A DNA stretch of 12,195 bases from Cephalothrix spiralis (GCA_032353305.1 JAUCNG010305513.1:1-12195), one strand, 5' to 3'. Shown: positions 1 through 6,954, numbered from the stretch's first letter. The notes: generated from the letters alone by a model not told the origin. Made by a program: numbers and translations.

Positions 1-1
1 A

Positions 2-1870
2 CTTTCAAGTATTGTTAATTCAATGGATAAGAGTACTGATAATTTTTTCAACATTCGTAAATATGCTAAGACAGATAAAAAGTTTTCATTATTAACAAGG
101 AAGGGTGTTTTTTGTTACGACTATTTAGATAAAGAAGAAAAACTTAAAGAAACTTCTCTTCCTCCAAAATCGACTTTTTATAATTTTCTTCAACAAGAAG
201 ATATATCAGATGAAGATTATAAACATGCTATTACCGTATGGGAGGAATTTCATTGTAAGAGTCTCAAAGACTATTTAATACTGTATCTTAAGGTTGATTG
301 TCTTCTTTTAATGGATGCATTCACTTCTTTTCGTGAAACGTGTTTTCAACATTTCAAGTTAGACCCTGTGCAGTATATAAGTTTACCACATGTGGGTTTC
401 AATGCAATGTTAAAATTGACTGGTGTAAAACTGGAATTATTAACATCAATTGATCAATACAACTTTATAAAACATGGTATCAGAGGGGGAATAAATCATA
501 TTTCTCATAGGTATGCAAAAGCAAATTTTCAAGACATGCCGAATTTTGACCCTGAAAAACCAATTTCGAATATCTTATATTATGATGCAACAAATCTTTA
601 TGGTTTTTCATTATGTCAAAATTTACCTGAAGGGGGATTTGATTGGTTAACAGAATATGAAGTGAAAAAATTTAATCCAAATATTATTGATGAAAATGGA
701 AAGGAAGGGTACATTTTAGAAGTAGATTTAGATTACCCAGAGTCCCTTCATGATTTACACAATGATTATCCTTTATGTGTAGAGAAAATGAAAGTTGATT
801 ATGAATTATGGTCTCCATGGACGAAAGAGAAAGCAGATAAATTCTCTGTAAATAAAAGAGTAACCACAGAGAAGTTGATTTCACACTTTGGTGAAAGAAA
901 AAATTATGTTGTTTACATTGCAAATCTAAAGTTTTACCTCAAAAAAGGAATGAAATTGAAAAAAATTCACCGAATTTTTAAATTTAACCAAAGCAGATGG
1001 ATGAAACCATTTATTGATTTCTGCACGGAAAAAAGGAAGAATGCAAAATCTGCATTTTTTGTTTCTCTATGGAAATTGTACATTAATTCTTGTTATGGAA
1101 AATTACTTCAATGTCCTATGAAAAACATTAATTTAAAGTTAGTTAACAATGAAAGAAGATTTTTTCAACTGGTACGGAAACCAAATTTTAAATCACTTCA
1201 TATTTATAATAGACAACTTGCAGGAATTGAAATGAAAAGGACAGAAGTTGTTTTAAATAAGCCAATCTACGGAGGTTTTATATGTTTAGAATTATCAAAA
1301 CTTCACATCGCAAAGTTTCACTACAATTATATTTCAAAGATGTATTCCGATAAAGCAAAACTTTTATTCACAGATACAGACAGCTTAGTATATCATATAT
1401 ATTCTTCGAATGTTTTTGAAGATATGAAAATGAATTCAAAATACTTTGATCTTTCAAACTATGATAAGGACGATCCAATGTATTCAGACCATAATAAAAA
1501 GCGCATTGGTACAATGAAAGATGAATATCCAAATGAAAAAATTTGTAGTTTTATTGGTTTACGTTCAAAGGTTTACTGCATTAAATTGATATCAAATAAA
1601 AGTCACAAAAAAGCAAAAGGCATAAAAACATGTGTTTTAAAAAATCAAATGTTTGAAGATTATGAAAAAGCATTGTTTGAAGACACAAATCTGAAGCATG
1701 AATATGAAACAATTCGATCTAAGGGACATTCTGTGTATTCTTTAGTGGAAAGAAAGAAAGGCCTTTGTTGTTTTGATGATAAGAGGTGGATTAAATCCAA
1801 TGGAATTGAAACTTATGCGTATTTTCATTATCGCACTCAAAAAGTTCCTGAGAAGGCTTTATCAGATTGA
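2..1870 (+). CDS. Protein-primed family B DNA polymerase, C-terminal part (5' end outside window)
   Basis: This is the replicative polymerase of a Polinton/Maverick-type element, expected to copy the linear element by protein priming. The frame is open to the window edge, so the first internal Met (base 23) is not the true start, and the N-terminal domains, including Exo I, lie upstream. Numbering from that Met, I see an Exo III-like Y88xxxD92, a pol/exo linker motif IRGG (153-156), motif A YDATNLYG (187-194, Asp188), motif B KLYINSCYG (351-359), motif C DTDS (451-454) and a KxY motif (SKVY, 515-518). The roughly 160 residues between motifs A and B fit the TPR insertion of protein-primed enzymes. 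No stop or frameshift interrupts it, and all visible catalytic residues are present. It is followed 34 bases later by the PC4-like gene. An AATAAA (1899-1904) just after the stop could be its poly(A) signal. Confidence 0.95.
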   Translation, partial: LSSIVNSMDKSTDNFFNIRKYAKTDKKFSLLTRKGVFCYDYLDKEEKLKETSLPPKSTFYNFLQQEDISDEDYKHAITVWEEFHCKSLKDYLILYLKVDCLLLMDAFTSFRETCFQHFKLDPVQYISLPHVGFNAMLKLTGVKLELLTSIDQYNFIKHGIRGGINHISHRYAKANFQDMPNFDPEKPISNILYYDATNLYGFSLCQNLPEGGFDWLTEYEVKKFNPNIIDENGKEGYILEVDLDYPESLHDLHNDYPLCVEKMKVDYELWSPWTKEKADKFSVNKRVTTEKLISHFGERKNYVVYIANLKFYLKKGMKLKKIHRIFKFNQSRWMKPFIDFCTEKRKNAKSAFFVSLWKLYINSCYGKLLQCPMKNINLKLVNNERRFFQLVRKPNFKSLHIYNRQLAGIEMKRTEVVLNKPIYGGFICLELSKLHIAKFHYNYISKMYSDKAKLLFTDTDSLVYHIYSSNVFEDMKMNSKYFDLSNYDKDDPMYSDHNKKRIGTMKDEYPNEKICSFIGLRSKVYCIKLISNKSHKKAKGIKTCVLKNQMFEDYEKALFEDTNLKHEYETIRSKGHSVYSLVERKKGLCCFDDKRWIKSNGIETYAYFHYRTQKVPEKALSD

Positions 1871-1904
1871 AATATTTTATGATTTTCATCTTGAAATTAA
1901 TAAA

Positions 1905-2204
1905 ATGCCTACAGACAATAATAAAAAAACAATATCAGTAGGGGATAGATTACAAATCACCGTTACTAGATTTCGAGATAATACTTGGTTTCACATTCGA
2001 CAAAAATACAAAGGAAAATCTGTAAGCATTAATAAGTCTGAATTAAAATTATTATTTAAAAGTAAAGAAAAATTGGTTCGTGCAGCAAAAAAGGTTGAAT
2101 TGAAAGAAAAGAATGGGAAACAGTCAAACAAAAAGAAAAAAGAAGATTCAGAACAGTCGGAAGATAATGAAGATGAAACAATGTCAGAATCCGAATCTTT
2201 CTGA
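1905..2204 (+). CDS. PC4/SUB1-like single-stranded DNA-binding protein
   Basis: This 99-residue protein resembles the transcription coactivator p15 (PC4) C-terminal domain, a small beta-sheet fold that binds single-stranded DNA as a dimer. Residues 10-56 show the family pattern: an Ile-x-x-Gly start, a VTRF strand (20-23), an aromatic strand ending in HIRQKY (30-35), a KGKSVSI segment (36-42) and a C-terminal helix. After it come a basic stretch (63-79) and a Ser/Glu/Asp tail (80-98). In animal PC4 the acidic Ser-rich part is N-terminal, so the order is reversed here. I chose the Met at 1905 because it is the first after the polymerase stop; the frame itself is open upstream, inside the polymerase gene. 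The position next to the polymerase suggests a replication SSB. That role is inference; the fold assignment rests on motif pattern only. Confidence 0.7.
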   Translation: MPTDNNKKTISVGDRLQITVTRFRDNTWFHIRQKYKGKSVSINKSELKLLFKSKEKLVRAAKKVELKEKNGKQSNKKKKEDSEQSEDNEDETMSESESF

Positions 2205-2361
2205 AGACAATGTTGATTATCCAGGAATAAGAGCAGATTTTGACCATACACTAGATAACATCAAATGTGTTTGTAATTGTTGTCTTTTACCTCAAGATAT
2301 TCATTCTAAAGATCTTGAGGCACCTGAAAACTATAAGGCTTGTGAAAACCTTAGTTTCTGA
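2173..2361 (+). CDS. Small Cys-rich ORF, uncertain
   Basis: This frame would encode about 62 residues and overlaps the end of the PC4-like gene by 32 bases in another frame. Its only visible feature is a CVCNCC cluster in the middle, which might bind a metal. It fills the space between two clear genes. The frame opens further upstream (Met at 2113), but that part merely shadows the PC4-like C-terminus. I do not recognise a family. It could be a real small protein, a fragment of a longer zinc protein, or chance. A 13-bp direct repeat (2343-2355 and 2368-2380) straddles its stop codon. Confidence 0.3.
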   Translation: MKQCQNPNLSEDNVDYPGIRADFDHTLDNIKCVCNCCLLPQDIHSKDLEAPENYKACENLSF

Positions 2362-2380
2362 TGCATCTGAAAACCTTAGT
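2343..2380 (+). repeat. 13-bp direct repeat pair
   Basis: TGAAAACCTTAGT occurs at 2343-2355 and again at 2368-2380, 25 bases apart. It spans the end of the small Cys-rich ORF and lies 27 bases before the kinase start. It may be a small local duplication. Confidence 0.6.
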
Positions 2381-2406
2381 GAAATATCTTTCAACAAAAA
2401 CAAGTC

Positions 2407-3093
2407 ATGAATTCTTCAAATAAAATTAAAAAATTAATAGCTGTTGAAGGGAATATTGGGAGTGGAAAATCCTTTTTAATTGAAAAACTGAAGAAAAAAA
2501 AGGATTTTAAAAATAAATTTGAAATAGTTACAGAACCAGTAAATTTATTTTGTGAATATTTTTCATTTTATTCTAAAAAAAGCTATAATCCATTAAATTT
2601 AATGTATAAAAATCCAGAAAAATATGGAGTTAATGCACAGCATCATTTTATAAGATCGTCAAATAAAAGTATTTCAAACTTAAAAAAAGAATACTGCATA
2701 GTTGAAAGATCTGTTTTTGCTCCTGAAATTTTTATTAAGACACAAAATAAACTTGGTATTTTTTCTGATTTTGATAGAGATTTCCTTATCGATGATGTTT
2801 TCTCTATAGGAAACGAGTCATTAAAAGAGAGAAAATTGAATTATTCTGGTATATTTTATCTTCATCCAACAATTAAAACTTGCATGGAAAGAATTGAATT
2901 ACGCAACCGAAAAGGTGAACAATGTATTTCATATGCTTACCTTAAAACTATTGATGAAATGTATAATGAACAAATAGATTGGTGGAAAAATAGAATTGGT
3001 GTTCATAATGTTTGCGTTGTTGATGAAAGTGATCAAGATGTACTTGAAGGAAAGTTTTGTGACTTTCTTTCAACTGTGTTTTTTGAAGATTGA
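2407..3093 (+). CDS. Deoxynucleoside kinase (dNK/TK2/dGK family)
   Basis: This 228-residue protein is a P-loop deoxynucleoside kinase that would phosphorylate deoxynucleosides to dNMPs in the salvage pathway. It has the P-loop GNIGSGKS (15-22), the substrate-side TEPV (42-45), Gln78 in the position expected for base recognition, the ERS triad (100-102, equivalent to the DRS of the family) and a lid with several arginines (R162, R166, R168). The length is close to that of insect multisubstrate dNK, and no mitochondrial targeting extension is visible. It lacks the usual Trp after EPV (NLF instead), which may alter substrate choice. The gene is intact with one clear start. It is on the same strand as the polymerase and dUTPase, which suggests a joint role in dNTP supply. 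Whether it was captured from a host or inherited from a virus needs a tree. Confidence 0.9.
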   Translation: MNSSNKIKKLIAVEGNIGSGKSFLIEKLKKKKDFKNKFEIVTEPVNLFCEYFSFYSKKSYNPLNLMYKNPEKYGVNAQHHFIRSSNKSISNLKKEYCIVERSVFAPEIFIKTQNKLGIFSDFDRDFLIDDVFSIGNESLKERKLNYSGIFYLHPTIKTCMERIELRNRKGEQCISYAYLKTIDEMYNEQIDWWKNRIGVHNVCVVDESDQDVLEGKFCDFLSTVFFED

Positions 3094-3423
3094 ATTTAGA
3101 TTTACAATTGAGATTAATTTTGTTTCATTGATGCATAATGTGTTTACATCTGACCTCCTTCACATGGTTTAAATGAGTCTCAAACCTAGCATGTTTGGTA
3201 AAACAAGGCAACTTTAATTACCCATAATCCCTTGCAGCAACATTCTGTAGATAAACCAGGCATGACACCTATATTTCAATAACAAAAACAATTATTGATG
3301 TAACTTTCTACAATGAGATTTGTTATTCATTTGAAAATAACTGATTTTGTATCATAGAATAAAAATACTTCTGAGATATATCAACTTCTATCATTTTTTA
3401 ACTTCTTATTTAGAGTACTTAAG
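3094..3423 (+). promoter_or_regulatory. 330-bp gap before the zinc-protein/integrase genes, probable promoter region
   Basis: This is by far the longest gap in an otherwise tightly packed cluster, where other spacings are 16-48 bases or overlaps. I see no ORF of note in it. It has a patch less A/T-rich than its surroundings (about 3145-3275), a ZNF143/Staf-like motif at 3219-3236 and an AATAAA at 3358-3363. A likely reading is a promoter for the downstream zinc-protein, integrase, ATPase and dUTPase set. A TTCTTATTTAG just before 3415 also looks like a splice acceptor, so a 5'-UTR intron is a second possibility. Confidence 0.4.
3219..3236 (+). promoter_or_regulatory. ZNF143/Staf-like motif
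   Basis: TACCCATAATCCCTTGCA fits the remembered Staf/ZNF143 consensus (YWCCCAYMATGCAYYRCG) at about 15 of 18 positions. It lies 187 bases before the zinc-protein ATG. Staf sites are found in many animal core promoters, so a promoter role is plausible. This is a single match by eye. Confidence 0.3.
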
Positions 3424-3819
3424 ATGGATAGTTTTTCATCTAGTAGTGACTTTGAAGATAGTAAAACAAAATGTGTTTGGTGCAGTAACTATTCACCTTT
3501 GGTTGAAGGAAAACGTTATTGTTTTTCTTGCAAGGATAAGATGCATCGTGAGTGTACTCGTTGCCATCGTCCAATGCCTTCTGAATCTTACTTTGAATTA
3601 GATGATAAGAGATGTAACACTTGTCATAAAAAATTAATAAAAGAAAGACAAAAAAGATCAGCAAAAAAACGGGTTGCAACAGATACATCTGAGATTCCTT
3701 CAACTTCAAAGAAAAATAAAAATGATTCACCTGAAAAAAATTCTTTTGAAATTACTACTTTGGAAGATATTTTGAAGAGTCAGATTATTATCAACATTTC
3801 TTTTAAAAAACATGAATGA
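3424..3819 (+). CDS. Small zinc-binding protein with four CxxC pairs, possible DNA- or protein-binding factor
   Basis: The 131-residue product begins with a Ser/Asp-rich leader, then carries four CxxC pairs: C17/C20, C33/C36, C44/C47 and C64/C67. His41 and His48 lie nearby. This is enough for two zinc sites, either as two ribbons or as a crossed-over pair. A strongly basic stretch (73-83) follows and could be a nuclear localisation signal. The C-terminal third is Ser/Lys-rich and probably disordered. The stop overlaps the integrase start by 8 bases (ATGAATGA), so the two products may be linked in expression. I have seen similar Cys-rich small proteins in Polinton-type elements, but I cannot name a family with certainty. 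Function is unknown. Confidence 0.75.
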   Translation: MDSFSSSSDFEDSKTKCVWCSNYSPLVEGKRYCFSCKDKMHRECTRCHRPMPSESYFELDDKRCNTCHKKLIKERQKRSAKKRVATDTSEIPSTSKKNKNDSPEKNSFEITTLEDILKSQIIINISFKKHE

Positions 3820-4891
3820 GAACATTTTTGATGAAATTTATTATGATGTAAAAAACCCTGCTTCATATTCAGCTCCTGTAAAACTTTATAAAGCTGCTAA
3901 AGAAATTGATAAATCTACATCTTTAAAAAAAGTTAAAGACTGGTTACTCACACAAGATACTTATACTCTTCATAAACAAACAAAGAAAAAATTCCCTCGT
4001 CAAAAAACTATTGTTAAAGGAATAAATGATCAATGGCAAATTGATTTAGTTATACTAGATAAATATGCAAGATATAATGATAACTATAAAAATTTACTAA
4101 CAGGTATTGATGTTTTTTCAAGGATGGCTTTTGCAATTCCTGTTAAAAGTAAGTCTGGAAGAGATGTAAAAAATGCACTGGAAAAAATATTTCAAAATAG
4201 AAAGCCGATAAGATATATTCAAGGAGATATGGGTCTTGAATTTTACAATCACAATGTACTTACGTTATTACAGAAGCACAACATCAAATTATTTTCTTCA
4301 TTTTCTGAAAACAAGTGTGCTTTAATTGAAAGATTCAATAAAACGTTGAAACAGAAGATGTTTAGATTTTTCACAAAAAACAACACATTCAGGTATATTG
4401 ATGAATTAGAAAATATGGTAGCTAGCTACAACAATTCTAAACACCGAAGTCTAGGAATCGCACCAATTGAGGTTAATAAAAGGAATGAAAAGAAACTTTG
4501 GAAAAAACTTTATGGAAAAAGTTTTTCCAAAAAAACAAACTTTAAATTTGATAAAGGAGATTATGTACGAATTTTAAAAGAACGAAAAACTTTTTCAAAG
4601 GGCTATTTGCCTCTGTGGACAGACGAATATTTTAAAATCCTACATCGAAGGAATACTGTTCCTGAGACATACATCCTTGAAGATTTATCTGGAAAAACTA
4701 TCAAAGGTAGTTTTTATTCTCCTGAAATTTCTAAGATTAAAATACTAAATGATCAAGAATATAAAATTGATATTTTATCTCAACGAAAACGTAAGAATAA
4801 ACTACAATATTTTGTACATTATCGAGGATGGCCAAAAGAATTTGATGAATGGATTAATTCAACTCAATTAGTGTCTTTGAAAAATAAATAA
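3812..4891 (+). CDS. Retroviral-type (DDE) integrase with C-terminal chromodomain, Polinton type
   Basis: This 359-residue integrase would insert the element into host chromosomes. The rve catalytic core spans about 70-225, with Asp78 (WQIDL), Asp139 (IQGDMG) and Glu173 (LIERF); 33 residues separate the last two, close to the D,D35E of retroviral enzymes. The conserved YNNSKHRSLG (206-215) follows. An SH3-like segment (245-310) comes next, then a chromodomain (316-355) with YFVHYRGWP (333-341) and DEW (345-347). Chromodomains in such integrases are thought to steer insertion to marked chromatin. The N-terminal region is Lys-rich; I see no HHCC zinc site. The gene is intact. It starts inside the end of the zinc-protein gene and is followed 16 bases later by the ATPase. 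AATAAA sites at 4883-4892 overlap its stop and could end a transcript. Confidence 0.96.
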   Translation: MNENIFDEIYYDVKNPASYSAPVKLYKAAKEIDKSTSLKKVKDWLLTQDTYTLHKQTKKKFPRQKTIVKGINDQWQIDLVILDKYARYNDNYKNLLTGIDVFSRMAFAIPVKSKSGRDVKNALEKIFQNRKPIRYIQGDMGLEFYNHNVLTLLQKHNIKLFSSFSENKCALIERFNKTLKQKMFRFFTKNNTFRYIDELENMVASYNNSKHRSLGIAPIEVNKRNEKKLWKKLYGKSFSKKTNFKFDKGDYVRILKERKTFSKGYLPLWTDEYFKILHRRNTVPETYILEDLSGKTIKGSFYSPEISKIKILNDQEYKIDILSQRKRKNKLQYFVHYRGWPKEFDEWINSTQLVSLKNK

Positions 4892-4907
4892 ACTTTTAAA
4901 AATCTAA

Positions 4908-5558
4908 ATGAACCAAACGGTCGATGCAAGATTTCCTCTTAATTTCGGTATGGTTGTGTATGGTCCACCGAAGGCTGGCAAGTCAGAATTTACTCTTCAA
5001 TTTTTACTCAATTCAAATAATATACTTGAAAAAAATTTTGATTATATTGTTTGGTTTTATGGGGAACATAATAGTACCGTTGAAATGATAGAAAGTCATA
5101 GTGAATACAACATATCTACCATTTCAGGATTGCCTGATAATATACATGAATATTTACAAAAAGGAAAAGATGGTTGTTTCATTTTTGATGACTTAATGCA
5201 AGAAACCTCTACTAGTAAATCACTGTTAGATATTACAAGTAGAAAATGTCAACATAAATCAATATCTTGGATTTTACTGACTCAAAATTTGTTTTCAAGG
5301 GGTTCAGAAAGACTTTCAATACTTCGAAATGCACATTATTTAGTTTTATTCAAAAATCCGTTGGATAATTCAATAGTGCATTTTCTTGCGAACAGAATAT
5401 ATTCTTTAAAACCAAAAGTTTTTCTACAAATTTTTCAAAAAGCTACTGAAAATCCACATCATTATTTATTAGTAGATGGGACTCAAACAACACCAGATTA
5501 CCTCAGATTTAGATCAGATATTTTTGGTGATTTTCAACGTGTGTATATTCCCAAGTAA
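4908..5558 (+). CDS. FtsK/HerA-superfamily (A32-like) genome-packaging ATPase
   Basis: The 216-residue protein is a compact packaging ATPase of the type found in Polintons, virophages and large DNA viruses. It would pump DNA into a capsid. Walker A is GPPKAGKS (19-26) and Walker B is CFIFDD (90-95). A strand ending in LLTQN (123-127) supplies the polar sensor Gln126, and SERLSILRNAHYLVLFKN (133-150) matches the late-domain pattern with a possible arginine finger. The length is usual for the family. Its presence implies a capsid-making element, although no capsid gene is in this window. It lies 16 bases after the integrase stop and 48 bases before the dUTPase start, all on one strand. Confidence 0.93.
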   Translation: MNQTVDARFPLNFGMVVYGPPKAGKSEFTLQFLLNSNNILEKNFDYIVWFYGEHNSTVEMIESHSEYNISTISGLPDNIHEYLQKGKDGCFIFDDLMQETSTSKSLLDITSRKCQHKSISWILLTQNLFSRGSERLSILRNAHYLVLFKNPLDNSIVHFLANRIYSLKPKVFLQIFQKATENPHHYLLVDGTQTTPDYLRFRSDIFGDFQRVYIPK

Positions 5559-5606
5559 ATATACTGAGGTAGAAGTGAAGTATAGTTATGTATTTATTTT
5601 TTTAAA

Positions 5607-6917
5607 ATGGATCAAGATGATAATTTAGATTTTTCTGATATAATTGAAGTTTCAGACTATGAAGCTGGTAATGAATTTGCTACATCTACTTCATTATCTT
5701 CTAGTGATGATGAAACTCAAGAAAAGATAAATATTCAAACAGATAAAAAAGATTGTTTCAGCAAAATAAAACCAAAAGATGTTTCACCGTCCGAGGATGA
5801 TTATCAAAAAAAAATTAACAAAAAGACTTCAGTAGAAAAACCTCTTCCTGAAGGATCTTTGAATGTTTTTAAAAAAAGAAACTTTAGAATATCAAAAAAT
5901 GATCCATGTGCTTCAAAAATCAAAGAAGATAAAGGAGTTATAAAGAAAGATATTTATGTGAAACTTTTACATGAAGATTGTTCCGTTAAAAGAAAACCAA
6001 AAGATATTTCATCATCTGATGAAGAAACTCAGCAAAAGATAAATCTTTCAATTGAAAAAGCTAGGGAAAAGGTTTTTGCAGATATTCAAAGAGCCAAAGA
6101 AGATTGTTTTGACAAAAAAAAGAAAAAAAATGTTTCTCCATCTGTTGAAATCAAAAAAGATAAAAGAATTGTTCTAATGAAGGATATTTCATCACCATCA
6201 TTTACTAATGATCATCTACAACATCATCAGAATACAAGAGATCTTTCAAATGAAAAAACTAAGGAAAAGGTTTTTTCAGATATTCAAAGAGCCAAACAAG
6301 ATCGTTTTGAGAAAAGAAAAACAAAAGATGTTTCTCCATCTGTTAATGTTAATCAAAAAAAAATGAAGACAAATTCTTCATTCGAAAATCTTCCAGAAGA
6401 ATCACCAAATTCCCCAAAAAATAATTTTAGAATACCTAAGAAAAATTATAGTGCTTCAAAAATCAAAGAAGATAAAGGAGTTATTCTAAAAAAAGATATT
6501 TCTGTGGAACTTTTACATGAAGATGCAAAAATTCCCAAAAAAATTACCCCTGGTGCTGCAGGTTTTGATCTATATTCAATTGAAAATGTTTCATTGAAGG
6601 GATTTTCACAAGTACTAGTAAGAACTGGAATATCAATTGACTTTCCAGAAGGCCTCTCAGGGCTCATAATAGGCCGCTCAGGGATGGCTGTAAACAGAAA
6701 AATATTTGCCTTTAATGGATTAATAGATACCGACTATGTAGGAGAAATAAGAGTGCTTTTAAATAATTGTGATAAAATCATAAAATATATACAAAAGGGA
6801 GACCGTATAGCTCAACTTATGGTATTGCCTGTAATCGAACAAACAGAAATATCTATAAAGAAAAAAAGTAAGAAAACTCAAAGGGATACAAAGGGTTTTG
6901 GGAGTACAGGTCATTGA
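5607..6917 (+). CDS. dUTPase (trimeric type) with a long repetitive N-terminal extension
   Basis: The C-terminal part (about 299-436) is a complete dUTPase that hydrolyses dUTP to dUMP and PPi. All five motifs are present: GAAGFDLYS (316-324), GRSGMA (356-361, with Gly where Pro is common), GLIDTDYVGE (371-380), KGDRIAQL (397-404) and the RDTKGFGSTG tail (426-435). The first 298 residues are charged, Ser/Lys-rich and probably disordered, with internal repeats: 92-124 resembles 273-306, 148-180 resembles 214-246, and 31-62 partly resembles 136-178. Usual dUTPases have 140-170 residues, so the extension more than doubles the length. The start at 5607 is the first Met, with ATGG context, after an A/T-rich 48-base gap. 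No break is seen. The extension may tether the enzyme or bind nucleic acid; this is a guess. Confidence 0.93.
   Translation: MDQDDNLDFSDIIEVSDYEAGNEFATSTSLSSSDDETQEKINIQTDKKDCFSKIKPKDVSPSEDDYQKKINKKTSVEKPLPEGSLNVFKKRNFRISKNDPCASKIKEDKGVIKKDIYVKLLHEDCSVKRKPKDISSSDEETQQKINLSIEKAREKVFADIQRAKEDCFDKKKKKNVSPSVEIKKDKRIVLMKDISSPSFTNDHLQHHQNTRDLSNEKTKEKVFSDIQRAKQDRFEKRKTKDVSPSVNVNQKKMKTNSSFENLPEESPNSPKNNFRIPKKNYSASKIKEDKGVILKKDISVELLHEDAKIPKKITPGAAGFDLYSIENVSLKGFSQVLVRTGISIDFPEGLSGLIIGRSGMAVNRKIFAFNGLIDTDYVGEIRVLLNNCDKIIKYIQKGDRIAQLMVLPVIEQTEISIKKKSKKTQRDTKGFGSTGH
5880..6524 (+). repeat. Internal duplications coding the dUTPase N-terminal extension
   Basis: Two dispersed repeat pairs lie in this coding stretch. 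One pair (codons 92-124 and 273-306) reads NFRI..SKIKEDKGVI..LLHED in both copies. The other (codons 148-180 and 214-246) reads EKVF.DIQRAK..F.K in both, 66 codons apart. The second copy of the first pair runs straight into the dUTPase domain, so the first copy looks like a duplicated domain start. Confidence 0.8.
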
Positions 6918-6943
6918 AAAAGGATAAGGTCCTTATCCTTTTT
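6917..6943 (+). terminator. 13-bp perfect hairpin at the end of the gene cluster
   Basis: AAAAAGGATAAGG (6917-6929) and CCTTATCCTTTTT (6931-6943) are perfect inverted copies with one central base, and a further T follows. The hairpin begins on the last base of the dUTPase stop codon. It looks like a terminator or RNA 3'-end structure. In a eukaryotic setting a role in mRNA end formation or stability is inferred, not shown. An AATAAA lies at 6992-6997. Confidence 0.55.
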
Positions 6944-6954
6944 TATTGGTCTAT

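Noticed and set aside
684-923. Minus-strand ORF of 79 codons
   Set aside because: It lies wholly inside the clear polymerase gene on the other strand and has no domain-like features.
2113-2204. Programmed frameshift from the PC4-like gene into the small Cys-rich frame
   Set aside because: The A-rich stretch looks slippery, but the second frame is +1 relative to the first, which does not suit the usual -1 mechanism.
1991-2251. Minus-strand ORFs of 86 and 63 codons
   Set aside because: They are antisense to the PC4-like gene; their Ser/Phe-rich translations reflect its Lys/Glu-rich tail.
3347-3601. Plus-strand ORF of 84 codons overlapping the zinc protein
   Set aside because: It is a different frame of the same DNA and loses the clear CxxC pattern.
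6446-6667. Minus-strand ORF of 73 codons within the dUTPase
   Set aside because: It is antisense to the conserved dUTPase motifs.
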